A stretch of DNA of 64,000 nucleotides from Lacimicrobium alkaliphilum (GCF_002591895.1 NZ_NISX01000019.1:1-64000); one strand, 5' to 3'; numbered from the stretch's first letter, positions 37,124 through 45,729 are shown. Notes: a model not told the origin generated them from the sequence alone. Numbers and translations: made by a program.

Positions 37124-37468
37124 ATGAAAAAGTTAACTTTGATAACATCAGCCATAGCCATTGTGCCGATGCTTTGTGTAGCCTCAATCAAGACTCCTGA
37201 TAACAGGGATAGTGAGAAGTACCGATTTTCAGGCGACTTAGCCTTTGCCGGGTTCTGTAAATCCGTGTTGCACAATGATGTATCCATGTTTCGCAGAAAC
37301 GTCATCCGGCAAGTTGGCCGGGTTGCCGGAACATCCAGGGGGGTATATCGGTCACTGCTGGAAACGGATGGCGTGACCTGTGCCGGACAGGATCTGATCA
37401 CCTTCTCTGAAACCCGCCAGGCTGACAGCATCGTTGCCTTCCTCAGACAAAGAGCTGATCGTCTGTGA
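37124..37468 (+). CDS. DUF3718 family small secreted protein
   Basis: From ATG 37124, with GAGG six to seven bases upstream, this is a 114-residue protein with a signal peptide (MKKLTLITSAIAIVPMLCVA). The mature part matches the DUF3718 pattern of Alteromonadales in that a Cys near FAGFCKSVLHNDVSMFRRN and a second Cys in GVTCAGQDLITFSE flank a basic helix, so a disulfide is likely. Function is unknown. It is a single-gene unit closed by a hairpin. Confidence 0.6.
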   Translation: MKKLTLITSAIAIVPMLCVASIKTPDNRDSEKYRFSGDLAFAGFCKSVLHNDVSMFRRNVIRQVGRVAGTSRGVYRSLLETDGVTCAGQDLITFSETRQADSIVAFLRQRADRL

Positions 37469-37480
37469 GGTCAACAGAAG

Positions 37481-37505
37481 CGGCCTGCAACTGCAGGCCG
37501 TCTTT
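37481..37505. terminator. Hairpin between convergent DUF3718 and esterase-like genes
   Basis: The perfect 8-base stem CGGCCTGC/GCAGGCCG is followed by TCTTT. It lies between two convergent stop codons. The U-tract is short, so strength is uncertain. Confidence 0.6.
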
Positions 37506-38610
37506 ACGGCTCTGCAAACCACAACGGGTTTAACGGCAATTTAAACAATAATGGCGACATATTCTGGTAATGCTGGCGATTGGCTTCGCAGCGAATATTT
37601 TTCGGATAGTTCACTTTCCAGGGATCATTGACCATCCACAGACTATCGTCTTTAACGGCAATGCCCTCAATTGCCGTATATTCGATGGGCTCCCAGGCAG
37701 CACATTCACCACCCGCTTCGGCCATAAAGTCCAGATCCAGCATACGTGTGGGTAATCTTTTATCCAAATCCACTATCCACACCTGATCATCATTTCGGGC
37801 GGCGGCCAGCAAAAAGCCACTACCCTTGCCAGCTGCATAGTACGTGAGCGCATTGATAGGATGGTTGCCCGATACAAACTCCGGCAACAGCAATCCGGCA
37901 TCCTCCACCGCCACAAAATCCTCATTCTGCCAGAACGCCTCATCGACTGTGGTTTTAAAGATCCGTGGCTGCACCGCCATATCCTTTTCCAGCGCCAGAT
38001 ACAGAGTGCGATCCGGACCAAAGGTCAGGCCCTCAATACCATCATTGGGGAAATTACCTACCCGATATTCAGGAGCAAACTTCAATGGCCTTAATCCTGT
38101 AATCAACAGCTGTCTGTCTTGTTTCAGTTCAAGCCTGATCAACACAGTGGGAAAGTCGGTAGAGCCCGTGCCGGCATATCGCGATGCGCAGTCTTTACTC
38201 AGTACAGCTTTAGAGGCGTCTTCGGTGACGGTTAAAAACACCCGGTTATCCTTCGGATCCACTACCAATGCCTCGAGATCCGGATTATTGCTCAGATAAT
38301 CGGCGAAGCAGGAGTCTTTCACCTGCTCACTAAGACTGATAGGCCATTGCGGTTCCGTAAGACTGGCATTGTCAGAGCTAATGGGATGCAGTCTGAGGCG
38401 CTGTGAGGATTTGGCGCTACGATCAGAAACCGATAGCAGCTTCCCGTTCCAGAGCGTTAATCCGGAAGGTTGAGGATCCACCATCACCGTGCCATCAACA
38501 TGACGGATCCACTTTCCTTTGACATCGAGCTGTTGTGCACAGAGTGACAGTGCGTTGCCGTAAAAAAATAAGAAAAGGCCGAAAAAATATGTCCTGTTCA
38601 CCTTGATCAC
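37504..38610 (-). CDS. Secreted phytase-esterase-like beta-propeller protein
   Basis: This 368-residue protein has a signal peptide (FFGLFLFFYGNALSLCAQ) and the 'esterase-like activity of phytase' fold (PF13449). Repeated propeller strands include PSGLTLWNGKLLSVSDRS, NPDLEALVVDPKDNRVFLTVTED and NDGIEGLTFGPDRTLYLALEKD. It is exported to the periplasm or beyond, and the reaction is not known. It is divergent from the PhoD-like gene, and a palindrome lies between them. A role in phosphate-ester metabolism is suggested only by that neighbour. Confidence 0.75.
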   Translation of the reverse strand: MIKVNRTYFFGLFLFFYGNALSLCAQQLDVKGKWIRHVDGTVMVDPQPSGLTLWNGKLLSVSDRSAKSSQRLRLHPISSDNASLTEPQWPISLSEQVKDSCFADYLSNNPDLEALVVDPKDNRVFLTVTEDASKAVLSKDCASRYAGTGSTDFPTVLIRLELKQDRQLLITGLRPLKFAPEYRVGNFPNDGIEGLTFGPDRTLYLALEKDMAVQPRIFKTTVDEAFWQNEDFVAVEDAGLLLPEFVSGNHPINALTYYAAGKGSGFLLAAARNDDQVWIVDLDKRLPTRMLDLDFMAEAGGECAAWEPIEYTAIEGIAVKDDSLWMVNDPWKVNYPKNIRCEANRQHYQNMSPLLFKLPLNPLWFAEP

Positions 38611-38652
38611 TCCCTGGTTGCAGGCTTACTGAAGTTGCCGATTCCCCTAGAT

Positions 38653-38670
38653 TACTTGGCTGGCCAAGTA
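38653..38670. promoter_or_regulatory. 18-bp palindrome between divergent phosphate-ester genes
   Basis: TACTTGGC-TG-GCCAAGTA is a perfect inverted repeat with a two-base centre. It lies 43 bases upstream of the esterase-like gene start and 112 bases before the PhoD-like start, the position of a shared operator. The cognate regulator is unknown. Confidence 0.45.
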
Positions 38671-38781
38671 TGGGTCAAGCCCGTCAGAGATCAATCATGA
38701 AATCTTCATCTGATACCGGAACTTACAAAAGATTACTTGCCGATAATTGCAGGAAGACGTCAGTACTGGTAGAAATATCGG

Positions 38782-40662
38782 GTGAATAAAAATAATCCAG
38801 AGATTCTCGCTGGCCCGATAGTGCGCCATAGTAGTCCGACAGAACTCAATTTCTGGTTGGTAACTGATGCCGCCTGTGAGATCGAACTTCAGCTTTTTAG
38901 TGACCACACCCAGTGCCTGTTACAAAAAGTTCTGGTTGAAGACGGTCAGGAACATCAGCAAATACGCCTGGGTCACCATTGCGTGATGCATCTGCTTAAA
39001 TTCAAGCCGGATCATCCGCTACCTGAAAACACCTTAATTCAATACGATTTATTGCTGGGTCAAAAAAAATCCCCCATCAGCAAGCGTGTTGAAGGTCTCT
39101 GCTACCCTAACCAGTCTCGTCCCGGTTTTGTGCTCAGTTCCCGCATTGACAATCTGCTACATGGCTCTTGTCGCAAACCCCATCATCCGTCAGAAGATGG
39201 TTTGTTGCAGGTAGACAAGGTTCTGGAAGACACACAGACCACACCCGGGCACAGACCCGCTCTGCTCATGTTGTCGGGGGACCAGGTCTATGCCGATGAT
39301 GTATCTGGCCCCATGCTGGTGGCGATTCATCAGCTTATCGAAAAACTTGGCCTGTTTGATGAGCACTGGCAAGGCACCCAAACAAGCTGCAGTCAGCAAC
39401 TATTTAAAGATGCGAATTGTTATTACCAGCGGGACGCCTTATTGCCGGCAGATAAAGTATCTCAGAAGATGCTGGAACGATTGTTTGTTGGTGCCAGGAA
39501 ACCTATTTTTACTGCATCCGGAGCCCATAATCATCTGATCACCTTCAGCGAAATGCTGGCCATGTATTTGCTGGTGTGGTCCCCCGAATGCTGGCAATGG
39601 ATTGATCTTGAAGCTGGCGAGCAACGCATCCCCTTAAAGCATCGCGCCAGATATCGACAGGAAATGGCCGTCATTAAGAAATTTGGCGCTAATCTCAAGC
39701 AGATACGTCGGGCCCTGGCACATATACCCAGTTATATGATCTTCGATGATCATGATGTTACCGATGACTGGAACCTCAGCCGCAGCTGGGAAGAGTCGGC
39801 CTACGGGCATCCTTTCTCGAAGCGCATTATTGGTAATGCGCTGCTGGCTTATTTTCTCTGTCAGGGCTGGGGCAATAAACCAGAAAACTACACGGAATTA
39901 CTGACTCAGACACTGCCGCATTTTACCAAACAGGGCATTGAAGAGCATGACCAGCTAGTAGACGTGCTTCTTGATTGGGAACTCTGGCACTATCACCTGG
40001 ACACCAAGCCTAAACTGATTGTGCTGGATACCCGCACCCATCGCTGGCGCTCCGAAAGCAAGGCCGCCAAGCCCTCTGGCCTGATGGACTGGGAGAGCCT
40101 GACTGAGCTGCAGCAACAGCTTATTGGCGAAGATGCGGTGATCATGGTCTCACCGGCTCCTGTATTCGGGGTCAAACTGATTGAGGTGGTACAACGAATT
40201 TTCACTTTCTTCGGCAAGGCATTACTGGTGGATGCGGAAAACTGGATGGCTCATCCCGGTGCGGCTAACGTGTTACTGAATATCTTTCGCCACCATAAAA
40301 CCCCACCCCATTTTGTGATCCTCTCCGGCGATGTACATTACTCATTCGTTTACAACGTCACACTGAGGTTCCGTAAACACAGCCCTGAAATTCTGCAGAT
40401 CACCGCCAGCGGCATCAAAAACACCTTTCCTGAGGGATTGCTGCGCTGGTTTGACCGCATCAACCGATGGCTGTTTGCCAGCCGTTCCCCGCTGAATTAC
40501 TTCACCAAAAGGCGGCGCATGCTGGTAAAGCGTCGCCAGCCGGAAAATACGGATGGGGTATTGCTGAATCAAAGCGGTATTGGCCAGGTTTTACTGAATG
40601 AAGATTATGAAAAAATTCGCGTGCGTATTCTCAGTAGCAAAGGAACCATCGAGTTTAAGTAA
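38782..40662 (+). CDS. PhoD-like metallophosphatase family protein
   Basis: This 626-residue protein has an N-terminal beta domain and a PhoD-like metallophosphatase domain (PF09423). Metal-site motifs are LLHGSCRKPHH, MLSGDQVYADD, MIFDDHDVTDDWN and VILSGDVHYSF. No signal peptide is seen, unlike secreted Tat-exported PhoD, so it may be cytoplasmic. The likely chemistry is phosphodiester or phosphomonoester hydrolysis with Fe/Ca or Mn. The start is GTG with no clear ribosome-binding site, so the N-terminus is uncertain by a few codons. The basic C-terminus (FTKRRRMLVKRRQP) is unusual. Confidence 0.85.
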   Translation: MNKNNPEILAGPIVRHSSPTELNFWLVTDAACEIELQLFSDHTQCLLQKVLVEDGQEHQQIRLGHHCVMHLLKFKPDHPLPENTLIQYDLLLGQKKSPISKRVEGLCYPNQSRPGFVLSSRIDNLLHGSCRKPHHPSEDGLLQVDKVLEDTQTTPGHRPALLMLSGDQVYADDVSGPMLVAIHQLIEKLGLFDEHWQGTQTSCSQQLFKDANCYYQRDALLPADKVSQKMLERLFVGARKPIFTASGAHNHLITFSEMLAMYLLVWSPECWQWIDLEAGEQRIPLKHRARYRQEMAVIKKFGANLKQIRRALAHIPSYMIFDDHDVTDDWNLSRSWEESAYGHPFSKRIIGNALLAYFLCQGWGNKPENYTELLTQTLPHFTKQGIEEHDQLVDVLLDWELWHYHLDTKPKLIVLDTRTHRWRSESKAAKPSGLMDWESLTELQQQLIGEDAVIMVSPAPVFGVKLIEVVQRIFTFFGKALLVDAENWMAHPGAANVLLNIFRHHKTPPHFVILSGDVHYSFVYNVTLRFRKHSPEILQITASGIKNTFPEGLLRWFDRINRWLFASRSPLNYFTKRRRMLVKRRQPENTDGVLLNQSGIGQVLLNEDYEKIRVRILSSKGTIEFK

Positions 40663-40837
40663 TCGCCGATGCTGTGTCTGCGGACTGGATACAGATAAAA
40701 AGACGTGCTGTTGTATAAATCCAATCTCCATAACGGTGCGTAAAATGCCCGGGGGGATGCTGGCAATAGATACACCGGGTGTGCTGGCTTATTTCGTGCA
40801 CAAAACCCGGTCATCCGAAGCCAGCGCTCTGTGGCGG

Positions 40838-41548
40838 CTAGTCCACCAGATAATACTCAATGGTGGAAACCACCCTGACTTTTTTGATAAAAGGCGTGTT
40901 GCGGTCACGATCACTGATACTGAACTGCCCCTGAGATGCACGGCGGATTTTGCCCAATTGACTATCTGAATCGCGGGCAAATTTTTGTGCCACGCTGCGG
41001 GCATTTTTAGTGGCTTCTTCCACCATTGCCGGTTTCAGATCATTGAGTCCGTTAAACTGATAATCCGGCTGGTTTTCATAAGCATTGCCACCAAACACCA
41101 CACCTTCCTTACCTAATTCGGAAATGGCCTGCATGGCGTTTCGCACCGTTTCGATTTCACTGCTATAAACCGTGACAGTCTGCGACGCTGTATAGCGAAA
41201 CTCCGCTTTTTGTCCTCCTCCCCATTGCTGAGCTGATTTGTCCGTCACCAGCGGTGGATTAATACTGATTGCGTCTTCTGCAATGCCTTTTAAAGTCAGA
41301 AATGCGCGTATTTTATCAACATGCTTCTCCATACCCAGGTAGAGTTGCTGCAGATCGTTCTCAGCCCCGGTAAAGGTAATTGGCCAGATAACAATATCTG
41401 CAGGGACTTCCCGTTCAGACAAGCCTTTGACCGTTACCGTGCGCTCATATTCTTTAACATCGATAGCGGCACCTGCCAGCAGATAGCCAAGTAGCACCAG
41501 CCCCAGAAAAATGCCGATAGCCAATATACGGTTTTGTTCTCTTTCCAT
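40838..41548 (-). CDS. SIMPL-domain (DUF541) periplasmic protein
   Basis: This 236-residue protein is anchored by one N-terminal helix (RILAIGIFLGLVLLGYLLAGAAI). The rest matches the SIMPL domain (PF04402): TVTVKGLSEREVPADIVIWPITF, ISINPP, RYTASQTVTVYSS and AMVEEATKNARSVAQKFA. Family members are periplasmic or outer-membrane proteins linked to oxidative stress or kinase signalling, without a defined activity. It stands alone. Confidence 0.85.
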   Translation of the reverse strand: MEREQNRILAIGIFLGLVLLGYLLAGAAIDVKEYERTVTVKGLSEREVPADIVIWPITFTGAENDLQQLYLGMEKHVDKIRAFLTLKGIAEDAISINPPLVTDKSAQQWGGGQKAEFRYTASQTVTVYSSEIETVRNAMQAISELGKEGVVFGGNAYENQPDYQFNGLNDLKPAMVEEATKNARSVAQKFARDSDSQLGKIRRASQGQFSISDRDRNTPFIKKVRVVSTIEYYLVD

Positions 41549-41641
41549 ACTGAGACTCCTGTTTATTAAGCAGCTCTGAGTATAACGAACAACTATGGCA
41601 ACAATGAGACCATTTTCTGATTAAATCTGATCCGACTTTAC

Positions 41642-41672
41642 AGATGAAATGTTATAGTATAACATTTTATCT
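41642..41672. promoter_or_regulatory. Zur-box-like palindrome upstream of the MerC-like gene
   Basis: A perfect 17-base palindrome, ATGTTATA-G-TATAACAT (41649-41665), extends to 31 bases with a single mismatch. It matches the gammaproteobacterial Zur consensus (GAAATGTTATANTATAACATTTC) almost exactly. It lies 45 bases upstream of the MerC-like start, so zinc-loaded Zur would repress the zinc cluster. Confidence 0.85.
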
Positions 41673-41716
41673 GTAACTATGATTACGATGTTTTTATATT
41701 AGAGAGGCACCCCTGA

Positions 41717-42076
41717 ATGGAGCAAATGATACGTGACAAAGCCGGTATATTTTTTTCAGGGCTATGCCTTTGTCATTGCCTGCTCACCCCGGCTGTCTTG
41801 TTCCTGATCGGCACAGGCACACTGACAAGTGCCTTTGCATCGGAAATCACACATCAGATTCTGCTGATGCCGGTACTTTTCCTGGCACTTTATAGCCTGC
41901 CTGTAGCCTGGTACAAAAACCGTGACAACAAACTGTTGATACTGGCGCTGAGCGGACTAACGTGGCTTATCGCCGCTCGCTTTTTCCACGGCTATGTCGA
42001 GATCATGCTGACAACCTTAGGCTCTGTATGCCTGATATCAGGCCATATCATCAGCCTGAATCAATGCAAACACTGA
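41717..42076 (+). CDS. MerC-domain membrane protein
   Basis: This 119-residue protein has four predicted membrane helices and matches the MerC family (PF03203). The first helix carries the CLCHCLLTP motif (residues 17-25), whose Cys and His residues could bind a metal. MerC proteins were first described in mercury transport, but chromosomal copies under Zur-type control probably act in zinc handling. It is the first gene downstream of the Zur box and is followed by the DUF1826 remnant. Confidence 0.8.
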   Translation: MEQMIRDKAGIFFSGLCLCHCLLTPAVLFLIGTGTLTSAFASEITHQILLMPVLFLALYSLPVAWYKNRDNKLLILALSGLTWLIAARFFHGYVEIMLTTLGSVCLISGHIISLNQCKH

Positions 42077-42128
42077 TTGCGCAACCAGTTTGCCTGCGAG
42101 CCCTCTTCCACGACCCGGAGGTGCCCTG

Positions 42129-42554
42129 ATGACCACTGCCACCACTGGGCAAAAACCAAGTTATCAGATATCGACTCACGCACAGGTACTGTCTGCTATT
42201 TTTGCCAGGGAAACAAATCTCTGCGTATGGCAACGCACTCTGCCCGATAGTACTCAACGCTATATTGCACTCCTGCAGAAGCACACCCGGTATTTGAACC
42301 TGACCCGACAAGTCACTGCGCAGAATGTAACGGAATTGCTGGCCCCTTGTTTGCCAGAAGGTGAAGGTAAAACGGTTTTAATTGAAGATATCGCTCTGCT
42401 GACAGAGATGTTGATTTGCCTGTTTGACTGCCAGCCGGATAATGAGGGGCGCGGTGTAGTGCATCGGTCGCCGGCTTTGGCTGCTGGTACAAAAAGATTA
42501 TTATTAACACTGGATCCTGATTCGCTTTTCACCGGCCTGCAAGCTGACGAATAG
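42129..42554 (+). pseudogene. DUF1826 protein with internal in-frame deletion
   Basis: From ATG 42129, with GGAGG seven bases upstream, 141 residues are encoded. The N-terminal part (LSAIFARETNLCVWQRTLP, then IEDIALLTEMLICLFDCQP) and the C-terminal part (NEGRGVVHRSPALAAGTKRLLLTLD) both match DUF1826, a Zur-regulon family of about 210 residues. The family's central block, with the CPRFHVD, TY.G..TEWL and DVALLKG motifs, is absent between residues 96 and 98 or so. The frame is preserved, so a shortened protein could be made, but the conserved Cys/His core is lost. The start 13 codons earlier (42090) lacks a ribosome-binding site. Confidence 0.65.
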
Positions 42555-42801
42555 CGATATAGATTTGCCGGGCCACAACAGCCATAAACATGAACATGAA
42601 CATGAACATGAGAATAATCATCACCATCACAGCGATATCCGTGTGCAATACCGTTTTAGCTGCCCTGATGATATCCGCAGCGCCAGGCTGAGCATTTTTG
42701 GCTGGGCAAATGATCTGCATAAACTAACTGCCCAATGGCTGACACAACAGTCCACCGCATCAGCCACTCTTACCCCTGAGAAGTCAGACATCGATTTTTA
42801 G
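42535..42801 (+). pseudogene. C-terminal remnant of a ZrgA/DUF2796 zinc-binding protein
   Basis: In this frame, open from a stop at 42505, the sequence reads ACKLTNSDIDLPGHNSH, then a His/Glu repeat (HEHEHEHE, HHHH), then IRVQYRFSCPDDIRSARLSIFGWANDL and a terminal SATLTPEKSDIDF. This is the His-rich linker and second domain of ZrgA (DUF2796), a periplasmic zinc-binding partner of an ABC importer. The signal peptide and first domain (about 100 residues) are missing. It overlaps the end of the DUF1826 remnant in another frame, as if a deletion joined the two genes. The only start available is TTG 42565, with no signal peptide. Confidence 0.7.
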
Positions 42802-42804
42802 CGG

Positions 42805-43347
42805 CTATTCCTCATACGGATAAACCCTGGTCGGCCGGATACGATAAGAAGAACTTGCCAGCTCGGTTTCGTTATCTTCAATCACCAGCTTACCTTCAAT
42901 CCAGAACGGGCGATTTAATTCGGACAGCTCGACGCCTTTGGCGTAGTCCACCAGCACCGTCTGATTAGGTGGTGGTGGTGGCAGATGAATACAGGCACCG
43001 AAATAAGGCACAAACGCAAAAGACACAACCCGGCGCTGGTCGTCCTGCTCCAGCGGAACAATAAAACCGGGCAATTTGATCAGTTCACCGTTGAGATCTG
43101 CTACCGTTTCCGCTGATATCAGCGCCTCATAAAACTCATCATCACCCATCGCTTTTATCGATTCCAATACATTACCCTGCAGGTCTTGCTGACCACCTTC
43201 AGGAATACTGTTCAATGCTTCGGGCGGCGACAACAACGCTGCCAGCTGATGGGCTGGCATCATCTCCGTCCAGTCCAGTTCGCGGTACTCTGACGCCGAT
43301 ATTCCATGGCTCAGTGCAATACCCAATAACAACAACATCCGGAACAT
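42805..43347 (-). CDS. DUF3299 exported protein of the zinc cluster
   Basis: From ATG 43347, with AAGGA eight bases upstream, the protein has 180 residues; the ATG at 43377 would overlap the operator. It has a signal peptide (MLLLLGIALSHGISA). The DUF3299 core is complete: LIKLPGFIVPLEQDD, FVPYFGACIHLPPPPPNQTVLV and a C-terminal RPTRVYPYEE, with a Cys-Ile-His motif that may bind metal. In related genomes DUF3299 genes accompany ZrgA and an ABC transporter. Here it is convergent with the ZrgA remnant and has its own Zur-like box. Confidence 0.85.
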   Translation of the reverse strand: MFRMLLLLGIALSHGISASEYRELDWTEMMPAHQLAALLSPPEALNSIPEGGQQDLQGNVLESIKAMGDDEFYEALISAETVADLNGELIKLPGFIVPLEQDDQRRVVSFAFVPYFGACIHLPPPPPNQTVLVDYAKGVELSELNRPFWIEGKLVIEDNETELASSSYRIRPTRVYPYEE

Positions 43348-43375
43348 CAGTATTTTCCTTATATCATTCACATGC

Positions 43376-43398
43376 ATTATTGTTACAATATAACATAT
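43376..43398. promoter_or_regulatory. Second Zur-box-like palindrome, upstream of the DUF3299 gene
   Basis: ATTATTGTTACAATATAACATAT shares the TGTTA/TAACA arms and the 23-base span of a Zur box. On the minus strand it reads ATATGTTATATTGTAACAATAAT, with two mismatches in one half-site. It lies 29 bases upstream of ATG 43347. Confidence 0.7.
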
Positions 43399-43511
43399 CC
43401 TTTATCCATTATAATAAGCCAACTATGCAAATATTTACGTTTTGTTAGCGGCTCAGACGACAATAAGCCGTTAAACTGCATGACCCCGCAATCAAACTGA
43501 TGAGGTTATTA

Positions 43512-44057
43512 ATGTTGGTGCAGCACTCAGAGCGACTTTGTTACAGGCTGATGGATGAAGATGATGACGCTCTGCTGTTTGAACTGGATCAGGATCCTGC
43601 CGTTATGCAGTACATTACCCATGGTAAAACCACCAGCCGCGAAGAGATCAGAAATACCTTTATTCCGCGAATGCTCAGTTACCGTAATGCGGAAAAAGGC
43701 TGGGGACTGTGGCATGTCCGTATCAAAGAGGATGACCACTTTATCGGCTGGATTCTGGTCAGGCCCATGCACTTTTTCTCTGAACAACGTGACGATCAGG
43801 ATATTGAGCTGGGCTGGCGCTTTAAACAATCAGCCTGGGGAAAAGGTTACGCCACTGAAGCGGCACGCCATATTACCAATGCAATTATCGCCAGGGATAG
43901 CAGTATCCGCTCAATCAGCGCCATCGCCATGGAAGACAACCTTGGCTCCATTAATATTATGGGCAAACTCGGCATGTGCTTTGTTAAAAAAGATCTGCAT
44001 AAAGATCCGCTTGGCGATATGGAAGTCGTTTATTACAGCAAGATGTTAGCAGAGTGA
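43512..44057 (+). CDS. GNAT-family N-acetyltransferase (RimJ/RimL type)
   Basis: From ATG 43512, with GAGG seven bases upstream, it has 181 residues. The GNAT fold is visible in the N-terminal RLCYRLMDEDDDALLFEL, strand GWILVRPMHF, the acetyl-CoA loop ELGWRFKQSAWGKGYATEA (Q/R-x-x-G-x-G/A equivalent: WGKGYA) and AIAMEDNLGSINIMGKLG. This is the RimJ/RimL-like subgroup that acetylates protein N-termini, antibiotics or small amines. The substrate is unknown. No partner gene lies nearby. Confidence 0.87.
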   Translation: MLVQHSERLCYRLMDEDDDALLFELDQDPAVMQYITHGKTTSREEIRNTFIPRMLSYRNAEKGWGLWHVRIKEDDHFIGWILVRPMHFFSEQRDDQDIELGWRFKQSAWGKGYATEAARHITNAIIARDSSIRSISAIAMEDNLGSINIMGKLGMCFVKKDLHKDPLGDMEVVYYSKMLAE

Positions 44058-44240
44058 TTTAGAATTTCCGTGTTCCTCGCTCTCCTGCGACCTGCTGTCT
44101 ACAAGACTTTACCGCAGAGTCGCAAAAGAACACTGAGATTGGTATACATCACCTCTGAGCCCTTTACGATCTTTACGTCTCTGAGGTGAAAGCCTTATTT
44201 CATGATGTTTGTGCTGGTCGTGATTTAATCTCTGTCACCC

Positions 44241-45590
44241 TCAGCGCATGGTCACAAACTCTTCAGCACTGGTAGGGTGGATAGCCACACAGGCGTCGAA
44301 GTCCGCCTTGGTGGCCCCCATTTTTATGGCCACACCAAAGCCTTGCAGGATTTCGTCCATACCCATACCGATACCATGCAGCCCTACCACTTTTTCCTCC
44401 GGGCCGGCACAAATCAGCTTCATTTTCGTTTGCTGGCGATGTCGGGTCAGCGCTGTATACATAGCAGCAAAAGCAGAGCGGTAAACACGAATGTTGTCGG
44501 CACCATATTTTTCAATCGCCTGGGCTTCGGTCAGGCCAATCGTACCAATCACCGGATGGCTGAACACCACGGTCGGAATGGTCGTAAAATCCATATGCGC
44601 CTGAGCCTGGTTATTAAACAGCCTTTCAGAGAGTAATCTGCCGGCTTTGACTGCCACCGGGGTCAGTTCCATCTGGCCGGTATTGTCCCCTACAGCATAG
44701 ATTCCTTGTGTGCTGGTATTCTGATACTTATCCACCCTGATGTAGCCTTTTTCGTTAATTTTCACACCAGCCTTGTCCAGGTTCAAATCCGTTGTTGCGG
44801 GCTTGCGCCCGATGGCCCAAATCAGGCAGTCCACTTCCAGACTATTGCCGTTTTTAAAGCTGACTGTAAGGCTGCCTCCGGGCTGTTTTACCACTTTTTG
44901 CACATCGCTGTGGGTATGCAGTGTCGGGCCCTCATTGGCCATCAGCTCCACCAGTGTGTCGGAAATCATCTCGTCAAAGCCCCTTAGCGGTTTGTCATGA
45001 CGCACCGCCAGATGAGTTTCACTACCCAGCGCGTGCAGCACGCCTGCCAACTCCACCGCAATATAACCGGCGCCTGCCACCAGCACCCGTTCTGGTTGGT
45101 GATTCAGTGCAAAAAATCCGTCAGAATCGATGCCAAATTCGGCGCCGGGTACATCGGGCCAGACAGGCTGACCGCCGGTTGCCAGCAAAATATGTCTGGC
45201 ACGGTACTGCTCACCGTCAACCTCTATGGTTTTTTCATCCACAAAACGGGCAAAGCCTTCAACGCGGGTGATTCCATTGTTCCCCAGCACTCTGTCATAG
45301 GAGCCATGAATGCGTTTGATATAGGCCTCACGGCTTTCCACCAGTGTTTTCCAGCTGAACTCATTGAGACGGAGATCAAAGCCGTAATCCGGCGCATAGA
45401 GCTTAATAGCTTCAGCCACCTGCGCACCAAACCACATGGCTTTTTTAGGCACACAGCCGACGTTTACGCAAGTGCCACCGATTTGTTTCGCTTCTACCAG
45501 TGCGACTTTAGCACCATGGCTCGCGGCGCGATTCGCCGATGCGATACCCCCACTGCCGCCGCCGATACAAATATAGTCAAACTCTTTCAT
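44241..45590 (-). CDS. gor: Glutathione-disulfide reductase
   Basis: From ATG 45590 (AGGT upstream) the enzyme has 449 residues, the length of E. coli Gor. It has the FAD-binding [13 protein letters not shown], redox disulfide Cys41/Cys46 in [18 protein letters not shown]-binding [11 protein letters not shown] followed by [11 protein letters not shown], the second FAD motif [10 protein letters not shown], and the C-terminal AIHPTSAEE with the catalytic His-Glu pair. It reduces oxidised glutathione in the cytoplasm. The 25-residue extension up to 45665 belongs to an overlapping upstream frame. A short membrane-protein ORF overlaps its start by 14 bases. Confidence 0.95.
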   Translation of the reverse strand: MKEFDYICIGGGSGGIASANRAASHGAKVALVEAKQIGGTCVNVGCVPKKAMWFGAQVAEAIKLYAPDYGFDLRLNEFSWKTLVESREAYIKRIHGSYDRVLGNNGITRVEGFARFVDEKTIEVDGEQYRARHILLATGGQPVWPDVPGAEFGIDSDGFFALNHQPERVLVAGAGYIAVELAGVLHALGSETHLAVRHDKPLRGFDEMISDTLVELMANEGPTLHTHSDVQKVVKQPGGSLTVSFKNGNSLEVDCLIWAIGRKPATTDLNLDKAGVKINEKGYIRVDKYQNTSTQGIYAVGDNTGQMELTPVAVKAGRLLSERLFNNQAQAHMDFTTIPTVVFSHPVIGTIGLTEAQAIEKYGADNIRVYRSAFAAMYTALTRHRQQTKMKLICAGPEEKVVGLHGIGMGMDEILQGFGVAIKMGATKADFDACVAIHPTSAEEFVTMR

Positions 45591-45729
45591 TGTTTTTATT
45601 ACCTCTGAACTTCCGGTCAATGCGGAGATACACCAATTTATCAGCACAGAAAACCGCTGACACAAAGCAAAAGATACCGCACAAAAGAAGGGTAATGGGG
45701 ATAATCTCTTTCATCTGCAAGTCCACCAT
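45577..45729 (-). CDS. Small membrane protein overlapping the gor start
   Basis: This 50-residue frame has GGAG at the right distance (seven bases) before ATG 45729. It encodes MVDLQMKEI, one strongly hydrophobic segment ([18 protein letters not shown]), then [20 protein letters not shown], a typical single-span peptide with a positive cytoplasmic tail. It ends 14 bases inside gor, so the two would be translationally coupled. No family is recognised. Codon texture is plausible but the frame is short, so it could be fortuitous. Confidence 0.5.
   Translation of the reverse strand: MVDLQMKEIIPITLLLCGIFCFVSAVFCADKLVYLRIDRKFRGNKNNERV

Noticed and set aside
40598-40969. 123-codon plus-strand frame with several Cys codons bridging the PhoD-like and SIMPL genes.
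   Set aside because: It overlaps both supported genes, has no ribosome-binding site, and no domain; the Cys run is fortuitous.
42590-42630. Short CATGAA tandem repeat that could suggest a CRISPR or satellite array.
   Set aside because: It is the coding repeat for the His-Glu linker of the ZrgA remnant; units are only 6 bases with no spacers.
44150-44190. TCACCTC/GAGGTGA inverted repeat after the GNAT gene as a terminator.
   Set aside because: The loop is long and there is no T-tract; it is more likely a decayed member of the dispersed repeat family.
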